The position numbers and the translations under genes were made by a program. Of a DNA stretch of 64,000 nucleotides, positions 17,787 through 27,036 are shown piece by piece; positions within the stretch are counted from its first letter, which is position 1; each line of letters opens with the position of its first letter. The notes under the pieces were generated by a model. That model was not told where the DNA came from. It saw nothing but the letters and a program-made list of their open reading frames with translations, and ran no database searches. The DNA comes from Serratia fonticola (GTDB lineage: Bacteria > Pseudomonadota > Gammaproteobacteria > Enterobacterales > Enterobacteriaceae), in NCBI RefSeq assembly GCF_006715025.1, contig NZ_VFMK01000001.1, forward strand, positions 3,782,001-3,846,000, in the 5' to 3' direction.

Positions 17787-18992
17787 ATGACTCTATACGC
17801 TTCCCCGATTTTGACTTCACTGCTTGATACTGATGCCTACAAGCTTCATATGCAGCAAGCAGTGTTCCATCGCTACCCCGCAATTACCGTTGCGGCGGAG
17901 TTCCGTTGCCGTGGCGACGAACTGCTGGGCGAATATGCCGACGAGATCCGTGCCCAGGTTGCCATGATGAGCAAATTGGCGCTGACCGAAGCCGAATTCC
18001 GCTATCTCTCAGGACTGCCGTTTTTCCATCAGGATTACCTGAACTGGCTACGTGATTTCCGCTATGACCCACAGCAAGTCACCATTGGCAACCGTGAAGG
18101 CAAACTGCAGATCCGTATCGCGGGTCCTTGGCGCGAAGTGATCATGTGGGAGGTTCCTTTACTGGCCGTGATCAGTGAAGTGGTGCATCGCCACCGCTCA
18201 CCGCAGGTTACCCCAGAGATGGCGGTAAACCAATTGCGCAGTAAGCTGGAACAGTTCAAGCAAATAAGCGCGGATATTGATATCTCTCGCTTTAAATTGA
18301 TGGACTTTGGTAGCCGCCGTCGCTTCTCGCGAGATGTACAGCAGGCTATCGTCAGCACGCTGAAAAATGAATTCCCTTATCTGGTCGGTACCAGTAACTA
18401 CGATCTGGCGCATCAACTGGACCTGGCTCCGGTTGGCACCCAAGCGCATGAATGGTTCCAGGCGCATCAGCAGATAAGCCCGGTATTGGCCAACAGCCAG
18501 CGTGCGGCTTTGCAAGCCTGGTTGGATGAGTATCCCGATCGATTGGGCATTGCGCTCACCGACTGTATTACCATGGACGCATTCCTGCGTGACTTTGGCA
18601 CACAGTTTGCCCAGCGTTACCAAGGGCTACGTCATGACTCTGGCGACCCGGTTGAATGGGGTGAAAAAGCCATTGCGCATTACCAGAAACTGGGCATTGA
18701 CCCGATGAGCAAAACGCTGGTGTTTTCAGACAACCTGGATTTGGACAAGGCGCTGGCGCTGTATCGCCATTTTGATCAACGCATCAATCTGGTGTTCGGC
18801 ATCGGTACACGTTTGACCTGTGATATTCCCGGCGTCAAACCACTGAATATCGTGATCAAGCTGGTTGAGTGCAAAGGTAAACCGGTAGCCAAGCTGTCAG
18901 ATAGCCCGGGCAAGACCATCTGTCAGGACAAAGCGTTTGTCAAAGCGTTACGCAAAGCCTTCGATCTCCCGCTGGTTAAAAAAGCCAGTTAA
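17787..18992 (+). CDS. pncB: PncB, nicotinate phosphoribosyltransferase
   Basis: This is the first step of nicotinate salvage to NAD: nicotinate plus PRPP gives nicotinate mononucleotide, driven by ATP. It has 401 residues (E. coli 400) and is near-colinear throughout. Diagnostic blocks are SLLDTDAYKLHMQQAVFH at the N-terminus, GTSNYDLAHQL, HEWFQAHQQISP, and the phosphoribosyl-binding RHDSGDPVEWGEKA. It is cytoplasmic. It is a monocistronic plus-strand gene with its own terminator, 254 bp after the cyclase gene; the ribosome site is weak. Confidence 0.98.
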   Translation: MTLYASPILTSLLDTDAYKLHMQQAVFHRYPAITVAAEFRCRGDELLGEYADEIRAQVAMMSKLALTEAEFRYLSGLPFFHQDYLNWLRDFRYDPQQVTIGNREGKLQIRIAGPWREVIMWEVPLLAVISEVVHRHRSPQVTPEMAVNQLRSKLEQFKQISADIDISRFKLMDFGSRRRFSRDVQQAIVSTLKNEFPYLVGTSNYDLAHQLDLAPVGTQAHEWFQAHQQISPVLANSQRAALQAWLDEYPDRLGIALTDCITMDAFLRDFGTQFAQRYQGLRHDSGDPVEWGEKAIAHYQKLGIDPMSKTLVFSDNLDLDKALALYRHFDQRINLVFGIGTRLTCDIPGVKPLNIVIKLVECKGKPVAKLSDSPGKTICQDKAFVKALRKAFDLPLVKKAS

Positions 18993-19000
18993 AGACACAG

Positions 19001-19037
19001 ACCGGTGAGCCCATGCTCGCCGGTTTCTCTTCCTTTG
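19001..19037 (+). terminator. pncB terminator
   Basis: ACCGGTGAGC (19001-19010) pairs with GCTCGCCGGT (19015-19024), one wobble, tetraloop CCAT, followed by a T-rich tail (TTCTCTTCCTTT). Confidence 0.8.
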
Positions 19038-19198
19038 CTTCTCCGGCGCTTTCCCTCCCGTTTAAGCCAAGCGTAATAAATGTTGCGCTATTCTGATGAT
19101 TTCTACTTGTGCTCTGCAACGCGGCAAGTAACATAGCAATATCCCCAAATTCGTGGGTTGTTTATTATTTCCGAATCAAACTTATAAGAGAGAAATCT

Positions 19199-20599
19199 AT
19201 GAGCGTAGTGCCTGTAGTCGACGTACTGCAAGGTCGTGCTGCGGTTGACAGTGACGTCACCGTGCGCGGTTGGGTACGTACCCGGAGAGATTCTAAAGCT
19301 GGCATCTCCTTCCTCGCCGTTTATGACGGCTCCTGCTTTAATCCGTTACAGGCCGTCGTTAATAATTCTCTGCCGAATTATCAGGATGAAGTTCTGCATT
19401 TGACTACCGGCTGCTCTGTGGAAGTGACCGGCACCGTCGTGGCTTCTCCTGGCGAAGGCCAGAGTTTTGAACTGCAAGCCACGGCCATCAAGGTAGTCGG
19501 TTGGGTTGACGATCCGGATACTTATCCGATGGCGGCCAAACGCCACAGTATCGAATATCTGCGTGAGGTGGCTCACCTGCGTCCACGTACCAACCTGATC
19601 GGTGCCGTTGCGCGCGTCCGTCATACTTTGGCGCAGGCCATTCACCGCTTCTTCCATGAAAACGGTTATTTCTGGGTTTCCACTCCGCTGATTACCGCCT
19701 CAGATACCGAAGGGGCGGGTGAAATGTTCCGCGTCTCTACGCTGGATATGGAAAACCTGCCACGCACGGATAAAGGCGCTGTCGATTTCAGCCAGGACTT
19801 CTTCGGTAAAGAAGCCTTCCTGACCGTATCCGGCCAGCTGAACGGCGAAACCTATGCCTGCGCGTTATCAAAAATCTACACCTTTGGCCCAACCTTCCGT
19901 GCCGAAAACTCCAACACCAGTCGCCATTTGGCTGAATTTTGGATGATCGAACCCGAAGTGGCTTTTGCGACGCTAGACGATGTTGCCGGGCTGGCGGAAA
20001 GCATGCTCAAGTATGTCTTCCAGGCGGTACTGGATGAGCGTGCCGACGACCTGCAATTCTTCGCCGAGCGGGTAGATAAAGACGCGATTGATCGTTTGAA
20101 ACGTTTTGTGACCTCTGATTTTGCCCAGGTCGACTATACCGATGCTATCGAGATCCTGATTGCCTCCGGCCAGACCTTCGAAAACCCGGTCTCCTGGGGC
20201 ATCGATCTTTCATCTGAACACGAACGTTACCTGGCCGAAAAACACTTCAAGGCACCGGTGGTGGTAAAAAACTACCCGAAAGATATCAAAGCTTTCTATA
20301 TGCGTATGAACGAAGATGGCAAAACCGTGGCTGCCATGGACGTACTGGCGCCAGGCATTGGTGAAATCATCGGGGGTTCACAGCGTGAAGAACGCCTTGA
20401 GGTGCTTGACCAACGCCTGGAAGAGATGGGGCTGAATAAAGAGGACTACTGGTGGTATCGTGATCTGCGCCGCTATGGCACAGTGCCACATTCTGGCTTC
20501 GGTTTAGGCTTTGAACGTTTAATCGCCTATGTCACTGGCGTACAAAACGTACGTGATGTGATCCCCTTCCCACGTACGCCACGTAATGCAAGCTTCTAA
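19199..20599 (+). CDS. asnS: AsnS, asparaginyl-tRNA synthetase
   Basis: This class IIb aminoacyl-tRNA synthetase charges tRNA-Asn. From ATG 19199 it has 466 residues, the same as E. coli. It has an N-terminal OB-fold anticodon domain (about 15-110) and a catalytic core with motif 2 region FRAENSNTSRHLAEFWMIE and motif 3 GFGLGFERL near the C-terminus. The frame is open upstream to 19109, but the conserved start MSVVPVVDVLQGRAAVDS and AAGAGAG just upstream fix 19199. A strong terminator follows. Confidence 0.98.
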   Translation: MSVVPVVDVLQGRAAVDSDVTVRGWVRTRRDSKAGISFLAVYDGSCFNPLQAVVNNSLPNYQDEVLHLTTGCSVEVTGTVVASPGEGQSFELQATAIKVVGWVDDPDTYPMAAKRHSIEYLREVAHLRPRTNLIGAVARVRHTLAQAIHRFFHENGYFWVSTPLITASDTEGAGEMFRVSTLDMENLPRTDKGAVDFSQDFFGKEAFLTVSGQLNGETYACALSKIYTFGPTFRAENSNTSRHLAEFWMIEPEVAFATLDDVAGLAESMLKYVFQAVLDERADDLQFFAERVDKDAIDRLKRFVTSDFAQVDYTDAIEILIASGQTFENPVSWGIDLSSEHERYLAEKHFKAPVVVKNYPKDIKAFYMRMNEDGKTVAAMDVLAPGIGEIIGGSQREERLEVLDQRLEEMGLNKEDYWWYRDLRRYGTVPHSGFGLGFERLIAYVTGVQNVRDVIPFPRTPRNASF

Positions 20600-20644
20600 T
20601 TAATCTGTTTAAACACTTTTTAAACTATTTCCTTACAATTATAA

Positions 20645-20674
20645 GGCCAGCTTTGCTGGCCTTTCGTATTTTTC
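20645..20674 (+). terminator. asnS terminator
   Basis: GGCCAGC (20645-20651), loop TTT, GCTGGCC (20655-20661), then TTTCGTATTTTT. Confidence 0.9.
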
Positions 20675-20699
20675 ATTATTGACCTGCGTCACAAAGTTC

Positions 20700-20902
20700 C
20701 CCAAAATACACACTTTGTTACACATTGTTTCTTTCTGAAACTCGATTGCGACATTAGTAGCATTTTCGTTCTAGATTAACCCGTCCGTGAATGGAACACT
20801 GCGTGCAGACACAGGACGACACCAATCTATCAACAATAGTTCCAAAAGAATTATTGGCGGCAGTGGCAAGGTGTCCGAATAACACCAATGAGGGTAATAA
20901 TG
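20700..20902 (+). promoter_or_regulatory. ompF promoter, OmpR sites and MicF-target leader
   Basis: The region has an OmpR-like element beginning GTTACA (20717-20722) and further A/T-rich repeats to about 20760, as in the OmpR F1-F3 array of E. coli ompF. The leader (about 20840-20900) keeps the E. coli blocks ATAGTTCC and GGCGGCAGTGGCAAGGTGTC and the ribosome site GAGGGTAATA, the segment to which the antisense RNA MicF pairs. MicF itself is not encoded here. Assignment is by resemblance to the remembered E. coli leader. Confidence 0.6.
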
Positions 20903-22021
20903 ATGATGAAGCGCAACATTCTTGCAGTAGTTATTCCAGCTCTGTTAGCAGCTGGTGCAGCAAACGCAGCCGAAATCTATAATAAAGACGGCAACAAATT
21001 GGACCTGTACGGTAAAGTTGACGGTCTGCACTACTTCTCTAACGATGCCGGCGATGACGGCGACCAGTCCTACGTTCGTTTCGGTTTCAAAGGTGAAACC
21101 CAGATTACTGACCAACTGACCGGTTACGGCCAGTGGGAATACAACATTCAGGCTAACAACACCGAAGGCGGTTCTGACTCTCAGAAAGGCAATAAAACCC
21201 GTCTGGGCTTCGCGGGTCTGAAATTTGCCGACTACGGTTCATTCGACTATGGCCGTAACTATGGCGTAGTGTATGACGTTGAAGGCTGGACAGATATGCT
21301 GCCAGAATTCGGTGGCGATACTTACACTAATTCTGACAACTTCATGACTGGCCGTTCTACCGGTTTGGCAACATACCGTAACAACAACTTCTTCGGTCTG
21401 GTTGATGGCCTGAACTTTGCTCTGCAATATCAAGGCAAAAACGAGCGTAGCAATGACTCCTTAATCGGCTCTGATGTTAAACGTTCAAATGGCGACGGTT
21501 TCGGTCTGTCTTCTACTTATGCGATCCTGGACACCGGTATCAGTGTAGGTGGTGCATATTCTTCTTCTGACCGTACTGACGACCAAACTAACAAAACCAC
21601 TGCTGGTGGTAACAAAGCTGAAGCTTGGACCTTTGGTGCTAAATACGACGCGAACAACGTATACCTGGCAGCCATGTATGCAGAAACCCGCAACATGACT
21701 CCATACGGTAGCTCTGATTACACCATCGCTAACAAGACTCAGAACTTTGAAGTGGTAGCACAGTACCAGTTCGACTTCGGTCTGCGCCCATCCATCGCTT
21801 ACCTGCAGTCTAAAGGCAAAGACTTGGGTACAGCCTATGGCAACGACAAAGACCTGGTTAAATACCTTGATATTGGCGCTACTTACTACTTCAACAAAAA
21901 CATGTCTACCTATGTTGATTACAAAATCAACATGCTGAACAAAAACGACTCTGGCTTCTACGAAGCTAACGGCATCGCTACTGACAACATCGTAGCTACC
22001 GGTCTGGTTTACCAGTTCTAA
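20903..22021 (+). CDS. ompF: OmpF-type general porin
   Basis: This is an outer-membrane trimeric 16-stranded porin for small hydrophilic solutes. The 22-residue signal peptide ends AAGAANA before AEIYNKDGNKLDLYGK, the porin start. The constriction loop 3 motif PEFGGD is present, the QYQFDFGLRPSIAY strand matches, and the chain ends with aromatic Phe (VYQF) as BamA substrates do. Three consecutive ATGs (20900, 20903, 20906) follow GAGGG; 20903 gives the family MMKRNIL start (372 residues). Its place between asnS and aspC is that of E. coli ompF, rather than ompC. Confidence 0.95.
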   Translation: MMKRNILAVVIPALLAAGAANAAEIYNKDGNKLDLYGKVDGLHYFSNDAGDDGDQSYVRFGFKGETQITDQLTGYGQWEYNIQANNTEGGSDSQKGNKTRLGFAGLKFADYGSFDYGRNYGVVYDVEGWTDMLPEFGGDTYTNSDNFMTGRSTGLATYRNNNFFGLVDGLNFALQYQGKNERSNDSLIGSDVKRSNGDGFGLSSTYAILDTGISVGGAYSSSDRTDDQTNKTTAGGNKAEAWTFGAKYDANNVYLAAMYAETRNMTPYGSSDYTIANKTQNFEVVAQYQFDFGLRPSIAYLQSKGKDLGTAYGNDKDLVKYLDIGATYYFNKNMSTYVDYKINMLNKNDSGFYEANGIATDNIVATGLVYQF

Positions 22022-22061
22022 GTCGTTACGCTTAATGACAGTACGCTGTCAGCTAAGTTAA

Positions 22062-22093
22062 AAAAACAGGGCTTCGGCCCTGTTTTTGTTTTT
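22062..22093 (+). terminator. ompF terminator
   Basis: CAGGGC (22067-22072), loop TTCG, GCCCTG (22077-22082), flanked by A-run and TTTTTGTTTTT. Confidence 0.92.
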
Positions 22094-22268
22094 ACAATAT
22101 CTGCCGTTTTTTATCCTGCCAACGCTCCTCTTCACCGTCATTTTTTGTGCTGAATATGCCACCATCACAAGATCGATGTGTTTTTCTCGCAAACGGTTGG
22201 CAAAGCAGAAAACTGGCGCTACCCTGATGCTTCTGTCTGCTTAACTCTAGGCCATGGAAGCATTTGAC

Positions 22269-23459
22269 ATGTTTGAAAAAATCATCGCTGCACCTGCCGA
22301 TCCAATTCTGGGTCTGACCGATATTTTCCGCGCGGACAGCCGTCCGAACAAAATCAATCTGGGTATCGGCGTCTACAAAGACGAAACCGGTAAAACCCCG
22401 GTATTGACCAGCGTAAAGAAGGCTGAACAGTATCTGCTGGAAAACGAGACTACCAAGAACTATCTGGGCATTGAAGGTATCCCTGAGTTTGCCCGTTGCA
22501 CCCAAGAGCTGCTGTTCGGCAAGCAGAGCCCAATTATTGCTGACAAACGCGCTCGTACCGCGCAAACCCCTGGCGGTACCGGTGGCCTACGTGTTGCGGC
22601 AGACTTTATCGCTAACCAGACCAATGCCAAACGCATCTGGATCAGTAACCCAAGCTGGCCAAACCATAAGAACGTGTTTGGTGCCGTTGGCCTGGAAGTA
22701 CTGGAATACAACTACTATGATGCCGCCAACCACTCACTGGATTTTGACGGTTTGCTCACCAGCCTGAAACAGGCTCAGGCTGGGGACGTAGTATTGTTCC
22801 ACGGATGCTGTCACAACCCTACCGGTATCGACCCAACCGAAGCCCAATGGACACAGTTGGCTGAACTGTCTGTCGCCAACGGTTGGCTGCCACTGTTCGA
22901 CTTTGCCTACCAAGGTTTTGCCAAAGGTCTGGAAGAGGACGCACAGGGTCTGCGTATCTTTGCGGCTAAGCATCAGGAACTGATTGTTGCCAGCTCTTAC
23001 TCAAAGAACTTTGGCCTGTATAACGAACGTGTCGGTGCTTGTACCGTGGTTGCTGCAGATGCAGAAACGGCCGATCGCGCCTTCAGTCAGGTGAAAGCGG
23101 CTATTCGTGCCAACTACTCTAACCCGCCTTCACATGGGGCAGCCGTCGTCGCCACCATCCTGGGTAACGAAGCGTTACGTGCCATCTGGGAGCAGGAACT
23201 GACCGATATGCGCCAGCGCATTCATCGTATGCGTCAGCTGTTCGTGAATACCCTGCAGGAAAAAGGGGCAGAACAGGATTTCAGCTTCATCATCAACCAG
23301 AACGGCATGTTCTCATTCAGCGGCCTGACCAAAGAGCAGGTTCTGCGTCTGCGTGATGAATTTGGCGTTTATGCCGTTAACTCTGGCCGCGTTAACGTGG
23401 CTGGCATGACGCCGGATAACATGGCACCGCTGTGCGAAGCCATCGTTGCCGTGCTGTAA
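22269..23459 (+). CDS. aspC: AspC, aspartate aminotransferase
   Basis: This cytoplasmic PLP enzyme of class I interconverts aspartate and 2-oxoglutarate with oxaloacetate and glutamate. From ATG 22269 it has 396 residues, as in E. coli. It contains the PLP-phosphate and substrate segments GGTGGLRVAADF, NPTGIDPT, and the Schiff-base Lys in SSYSKNFGLYNERVG (near residue 246). A start at 22254 is open but lacks family support. It has its own terminator and is convergent with ycbL. Confidence 0.98.
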   Translation: MFEKIIAAPADPILGLTDIFRADSRPNKINLGIGVYKDETGKTPVLTSVKKAEQYLLENETTKNYLGIEGIPEFARCTQELLFGKQSPIIADKRARTAQTPGGTGGLRVAADFIANQTNAKRIWISNPSWPNHKNVFGAVGLEVLEYNYYDAANHSLDFDGLLTSLKQAQAGDVVLFHGCCHNPTGIDPTEAQWTQLAELSVANGWLPLFDFAYQGFAKGLEEDAQGLRIFAAKHQELIVASSYSKNFGLYNERVGACTVVAADAETADRAFSQVKAAIRANYSNPPSHGAAVVATILGNEALRAIWEQELTDMRQRIHRMRQLFVNTLQEKGAEQDFSFIINQNGMFSFSGLTKEQVLRLRDEFGVYAVNSGRVNVAGMTPDNMAPLCEAIVAVL

Positions 23460-23482
23460 ACTGAAACAGCCATATAAAGCAG

Positions 23483-23513
23483 GGGGCGCATCAGCGCCCC
23501 TTTGTTGTTTTTA
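23483..23513. terminator. aspC / ycbL bidirectional terminator
   Basis: GGGGCGC (23483-23489), loop ATCA, GCGCCCC (23494-23500), T-rich on the plus strand (TTTGTTGTTTTT). It lies between two convergent genes. Confidence 0.85.
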
Positions 23514-23530
23514 CCGGGAGTGAACGACGC

Positions 23531-24178
23531 TTACCAGATAGCCGGTTCTTCTCGCAGGAAGGGATTGGTTTGACGCTCATGACCAAAGGTAGACATCGGC
23601 CCGTGCCCTGGAATAAACGCGATATCATCGCCCTGAGGCAGTAATTTCTCGCGGATGGCGTTGATCAACGTCTGATGGTCACCACGCGGAAAATCGCTCC
23701 GGCCTACTCCGCCGTTAAACAGTACATCGCCAACCAAGGCCAGACGAGCCTGCGGGTTGATAAACACGATATGGCCCGGCGTATGACCAGGGCAATGCAG
23801 CACATCCAGCGACATCTCGCCAACCTGCACCTTATCCCCCTCTTCAAGCCATTGGGTTGGCGTGAAGGGCATACATTCTTCCAGACCAAACATACGGCTT
23901 TGAGCAGGCAACCCCTCCAACCAGAAAGCATCTTCCTTATCCGGCCCATAGATGGGTACCTGATAATACTCCGCCATCTCAGCGGCCGCCCCAACATGGT
24001 CGAGATGGCCGTGCGTTAACAGGATCTGAGTGACTTGCACGCCCATTTTGGCGATTTCAACCTTCAGTTTTTCCGCATCGCCGCCCGGATCGATCAGCGC
24101 AGCCTGCTTAGTTGCCTCACACCAGATCAGCGTACAGTTCTGGCTAAATGCGGTGACGGGAATAATATGGTATTTCAT
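23531..24178 (-). CDS. ycbL: YcbL, glyoxalase II-like metallo-beta-lactamase-fold hydrolase
   Basis: This is a small binuclear-zinc hydrolase of the metallo-beta-lactamase fold; E. coli and Salmonella YcbL are described as type II glyoxalases that hydrolyse S-lactoylglutathione. From ATG 24178 it has 215 residues, equal to E. coli. The metal motif THGHLDHVG is intact, with further His in CPGHTPGH, Asp in LVGDVLF and His in FIPGHGP. It lacks the long C-terminal domain of GloB. GGAG precedes the start. It lies 68 bp after mepK. Confidence 0.94.
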   Translation of the reverse strand: MKYHIIPVTAFSQNCTLIWCEATKQAALIDPGGDAEKLKVEIAKMGVQVTQILLTHGHLDHVGAAAEMAEYYQVPIYGPDKEDAFWLEGLPAQSRMFGLEECMPFTPTQWLEEGDKVQVGEMSLDVLHCPGHTPGHIVFINPQARLALVGDVLFNGGVGRSDFPRGDHQTLINAIREKLLPQGDDIAFIPGHGPMSTFGHERQTNPFLREEPAIW

Positions 24179-24246
24179 AAAGCTCCAACGACAACGGCAC
24201 CCTGCCCGGCAGGCTGGCGCCATTCACTCATCATGGTGCACAGTGA

Positions 24247-24795
24247 TTACCAGGTCCGCACCGGGCCGGTATCGATGTGCACAAAGTTACTACGTGGATA
24301 ATATCCTACACCACCAGCGCGCATTTTCATTGCTGCCTTGCGGATATTACTCAGTTGGATACCTTCGATATGGAAATCCATCGCCTGCCCTTTGGTGTGA
24401 TAACTCTGCTTGGCCACACCACGGCTGTGTTCGCGCATTTCATTATTGGTCGTTAAGGAGCGGTAGCCCGAAATCAATTGTACTGGCTTATTGGTTCCCA
24501 ACAGGCCCTGCAGACGGTAGAGGTGATCAAACAGACGGGGATCGATGGTTTTGGTTTTGTTAGCTCGATAGTCACGGAAGATATGGTTCAACCGCGCCAA
24601 CTCTTCTTTGTTGTAACCTTTACCGTCGAAGAATTCGGCTTTGATGGATTCACCGGTATTGAGGTTGTTCAAAACCAGAATACGTGGGCGAGTGGTAGAA
24701 AGACTGGCAAACGCCTGCCCTGGGAGCAGTGCGATACCCATGGCAGCGCTACCTAACGCCAGCCATTTACGGCGATGATGATCAATTTTGTCCAT
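24247..24795 (-). CDS. mepK: MepK (YcbK), Tat-exported murein endopeptidase
   Basis: This periplasmic peptidase of the M15/VanY-like family cuts peptidoglycan cross-links, preferring the 3-3 (mDAP-mDAP) type in E. coli. From ATG 24795 it has 182 residues. The N-terminus HHRRKWLALGSAAMG is a twin-arginine signal (E. coli YcbK is a known Tat substrate), with cleavage near AFA. The metal and catalytic residues are visible in SGYRS, SYHTKGQAMDF (HxxxxxxD) and FVHIDTG. It lies directly downstream of ldtD, the enzyme that makes 3-3 links. Confidence 0.92.
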   Translation of the reverse strand: MDKIDHHRRKWLALGSAAMGIALLPGQAFASLSTTRPRILVLNNLNTGESIKAEFFDGKGYNKEELARLNHIFRDYRANKTKTIDPRLFDHLYRLQGLLGTNKPVQLISGYRSLTTNNEMREHSRGVAKQSYHTKGQAMDFHIEGIQLSNIRKAAMKMRAGGVGYYPRSNFVHIDTGPVRTW

Positions 24796-24854
24796 GACGC
24801 TTTTAAACCCGGCAAGAATGTCAAAATATATGCACAAAACTGCGCACTGCCCGA

Positions 24855-24883
24855 ACCTTAACCGCCAGCGTATACTGAGTCAA
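24855..24883 (-). promoter_or_regulatory. candidate sigma70 promoter of mepK
   Basis: On the minus strand TTGACT (24883-24878), a 17-bp spacer, then TAAGGT (24860-24855), about 60 bp before the mepK start. The rest of the 181-bp ldtD-mepK gap holds an imperfect hairpin with AGCACTC and GAGTGCC arms (about 24906-24928). Confidence 0.45.
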
Positions 24884-24976
24884 CCCTAGATACACCGAGG
24901 TTTACAAGCACTCACAAAAAAGAGTGCCTGTAGCCAGCCAGACATTCAGACCGTTATTTATTTAGAATTACTGCAT

Positions 24977-26818
24977 TTATTGCATCAATTTCTCAGCCTG
25001 AGCCAAAATCTGTGCACCCGATCGCACTGTCGCATCGTAATTGTAAATATCTGTGCGGAACTGTGGCTTGCCATCCTCAGAAATCCAGGCGGTCAGATAA
25101 TACAGTTGAACAGGGATACGCTGACGAATGTTGACATAGGTCGTGTTGCCACCTTTCAACGTTGACGACACGCGTGTGTTATTCCAACCGGCATCCTGCA
25201 GCAGCATATTGGCCAGATCTGAAGCTTTATTGACGCGCACGCAACCAGAACTTAACGCACGGATATCTTTCTGGAACAGGCCGTGGTTCGGCGTGTCATG
25301 CAGATAGATAGCATCCGAACTCGGCATGTTGAATTTGAAGCGTCCTAACGAATTGCTGGCCCCCGGGGCCTGCTGGACACGGTAAGGGAAATTGCGGGGA
25401 GAAATTGTGCTCCAGTCGATCATGGCCGGATCGATAACTTCCGCATCATTGCTCCATCCCGAAAACACGCGATAACCGTGCTTCTGGAAATAGCTGGCAT
25501 CGCGCATCGCCTTAGGCACAATATCTTCACGAATCAGCTTGGTCGGTACGTTCCACGGTGGGTTGACCACCACGTTATTCAAGGCGCTACTCATCAACGG
25601 GGTTTTACGGCTCGGACGGCCGACAATCACCCTGGAAGACAGGACCTCATTACCATTCAAATAATAGATCAGAGAATAGTTCGGGATGTTAACCATAATG
25701 CCGGTATCGACATGTCCCGGCAGGATTCGCAACCGCTGAATGTTCAACGCCAGCAAAGAAGCACGCATTTGCGGTGAAACGTTGAGCCATTCACGCGTCC
25801 GGGGACCGATAACACTGTCGGGTGTCAGACCTTGCCAGGTCTGGAAACGTTTAACCCCTTCCACCAAATCATCCGTATAGCGATTGTCCGTCACAGAGAC
25901 CGGGCTTGGCGAAGATTGCCCTGTCGCCTCAGGCGATGGCGAAATGTCTTTGATCGGGGCTGCTGCCGGGCTAACAACGGCACTATCGCGGTTCTTCTCT
26001 TCATCGACCGAAAGATCGTCTTCCACTGCAGGGGCGGTGATCGCAGCCTGGGTCGCCTCAGGGTCCGGTGAGCGCGGTGCCGCAGTTGGTGAGGTGTTTA
26101 GCATCCCGGTTCGAGCCAGGATCTCACGCAACGCAGGAATATCATTACTAAGCTGGCCTGGGCGCAGCGTTGAACCATTGACCATTTGCGGCCATGGGCG
26201 TCCATCCGCCAACATCTCGCGCAACGCCTGATGCATTTTTTCATACTGTGGATGCTGCGGCGCCAACGAATTGACATAGGCCAGCGTTTTACCCTGATGC
26301 ACGGCAAGCTGCCATTGATTGATCACCGTATTCGCCGGTACGTTCAACTTATAGGGAATATTGCTGTACAACCAGTTGTTGCCGTTCGCACCGATCGAAG
26401 AGACAAATTGCAGATAACCCAGCATGGCGTCAGACAGCACAATATCACGTGCCATATCGGTGATAACCGGATCGGTCAGCAATTTCACCCATTGCGTAAA
26501 TTGCGGCTGCACTCCGGAAATCGCCAGTTCAGCAAGCTGTTGCTGAAACTGCAATACCGTTTCGCGATCTTGCCACATGGGTTGCATCTGGTTAGACGCA
26601 TATAACGGCGCCAAAGTGTTAAGATAATGCGGCACGACGCTTTTTGGCAGTGCAGCAAGGAGTTCTGCACGGCTTTGCGCGACAGACATACCGCTTGAGG
26701 ATGACGCCACCGGAAACGATGGCACCGTTGCCCCTAAGGAAAACGACACGGCAAAACCACACGCGATTGCGCAACTCAATGCCAAACGTCGTACTGAGTT
26801 TCCATTTTTAAGCAACAT
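24977..26818 (-). CDS. ldtD: LdtD (YcbB), L,D-transpeptidase
   Basis: This periplasmic enzyme forms 3-3 cross-links in peptidoglycan and supports survival under envelope stress and beta-lactam resistance in E. coli. It has 613 residues (E. coli 615). It has an N-terminal signal sequence or anchor (about 10-30), a scaffold region, a peptidoglycan-binding domain (about 315-350, DDLVEGVKRFQTWQGLTPD) and a YkuD catalytic domain with HDTPNHGLF and SSGCVRV, where catalytic Cys is residue 526. A Ser/Pro/Ala-rich low-complexity stretch (about 240-310) precedes the binding domain. It lies upstream of mepK on the same strand. Confidence 0.96.
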   Translation of the reverse strand: MLLKNGNSVRRLALSCAIACGFAVSFSLGATVPSFPVASSSSGMSVAQSRAELLAALPKSVVPHYLNTLAPLYASNQMQPMWQDRETVLQFQQQLAELAISGVQPQFTQWVKLLTDPVITDMARDIVLSDAMLGYLQFVSSIGANGNNWLYSNIPYKLNVPANTVINQWQLAVHQGKTLAYVNSLAPQHPQYEKMHQALREMLADGRPWPQMVNGSTLRPGQLSNDIPALREILARTGMLNTSPTAAPRSPDPEATQAAITAPAVEDDLSVDEEKNRDSAVVSPAAAPIKDISPSPEATGQSSPSPVSVTDNRYTDDLVEGVKRFQTWQGLTPDSVIGPRTREWLNVSPQMRASLLALNIQRLRILPGHVDTGIMVNIPNYSLIYYLNGNEVLSSRVIVGRPSRKTPLMSSALNNVVVNPPWNVPTKLIREDIVPKAMRDASYFQKHGYRVFSGWSNDAEVIDPAMIDWSTISPRNFPYRVQQAPGASNSLGRFKFNMPSSDAIYLHDTPNHGLFQKDIRALSSGCVRVNKASDLANMLLQDAGWNNTRVSSTLKGGNTTYVNIRQRIPVQLYYLTAWISEDGKPQFRTDIYNYDATVRSGAQILAQAEKLMQ

Positions 26819-26984
26819 CCCTTGCCCCCTGTAGGCTCACAAAAAATACTACCAGCACTATTTATTAGTTCTCAGTATACAAACAGAACTGCCCTTTTGC
26901 TTTCGGCAGCGTAAATAACTGTTTCAATCAAAATTGCCACCAAAAATCCACGGGCAAAAAAACAGGCATATCATCCTCGCAGTG

Positions 26985-27016
26985 AAAAAAAATAGCCACT
27001 CTTAAGCAGCTATTTT
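26985..27016 (-). terminator. mukB operon terminator
   Basis: AAATAGC (26990-26996) pairs with GCTATTT (27009-27015); on the minus strand a run of eight U follows (26992-26985). It lies just past the mukB stop. Confidence 0.75.
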
Positions 27017-27036
27017 CAGATTTTTAGTGCACTTTC

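Noticed and set aside
24906..24928. terminator after ldtD
   Set aside because: The T-run is in the loop and not after the stem on the minus strand, so called only as an imperfect hairpin.
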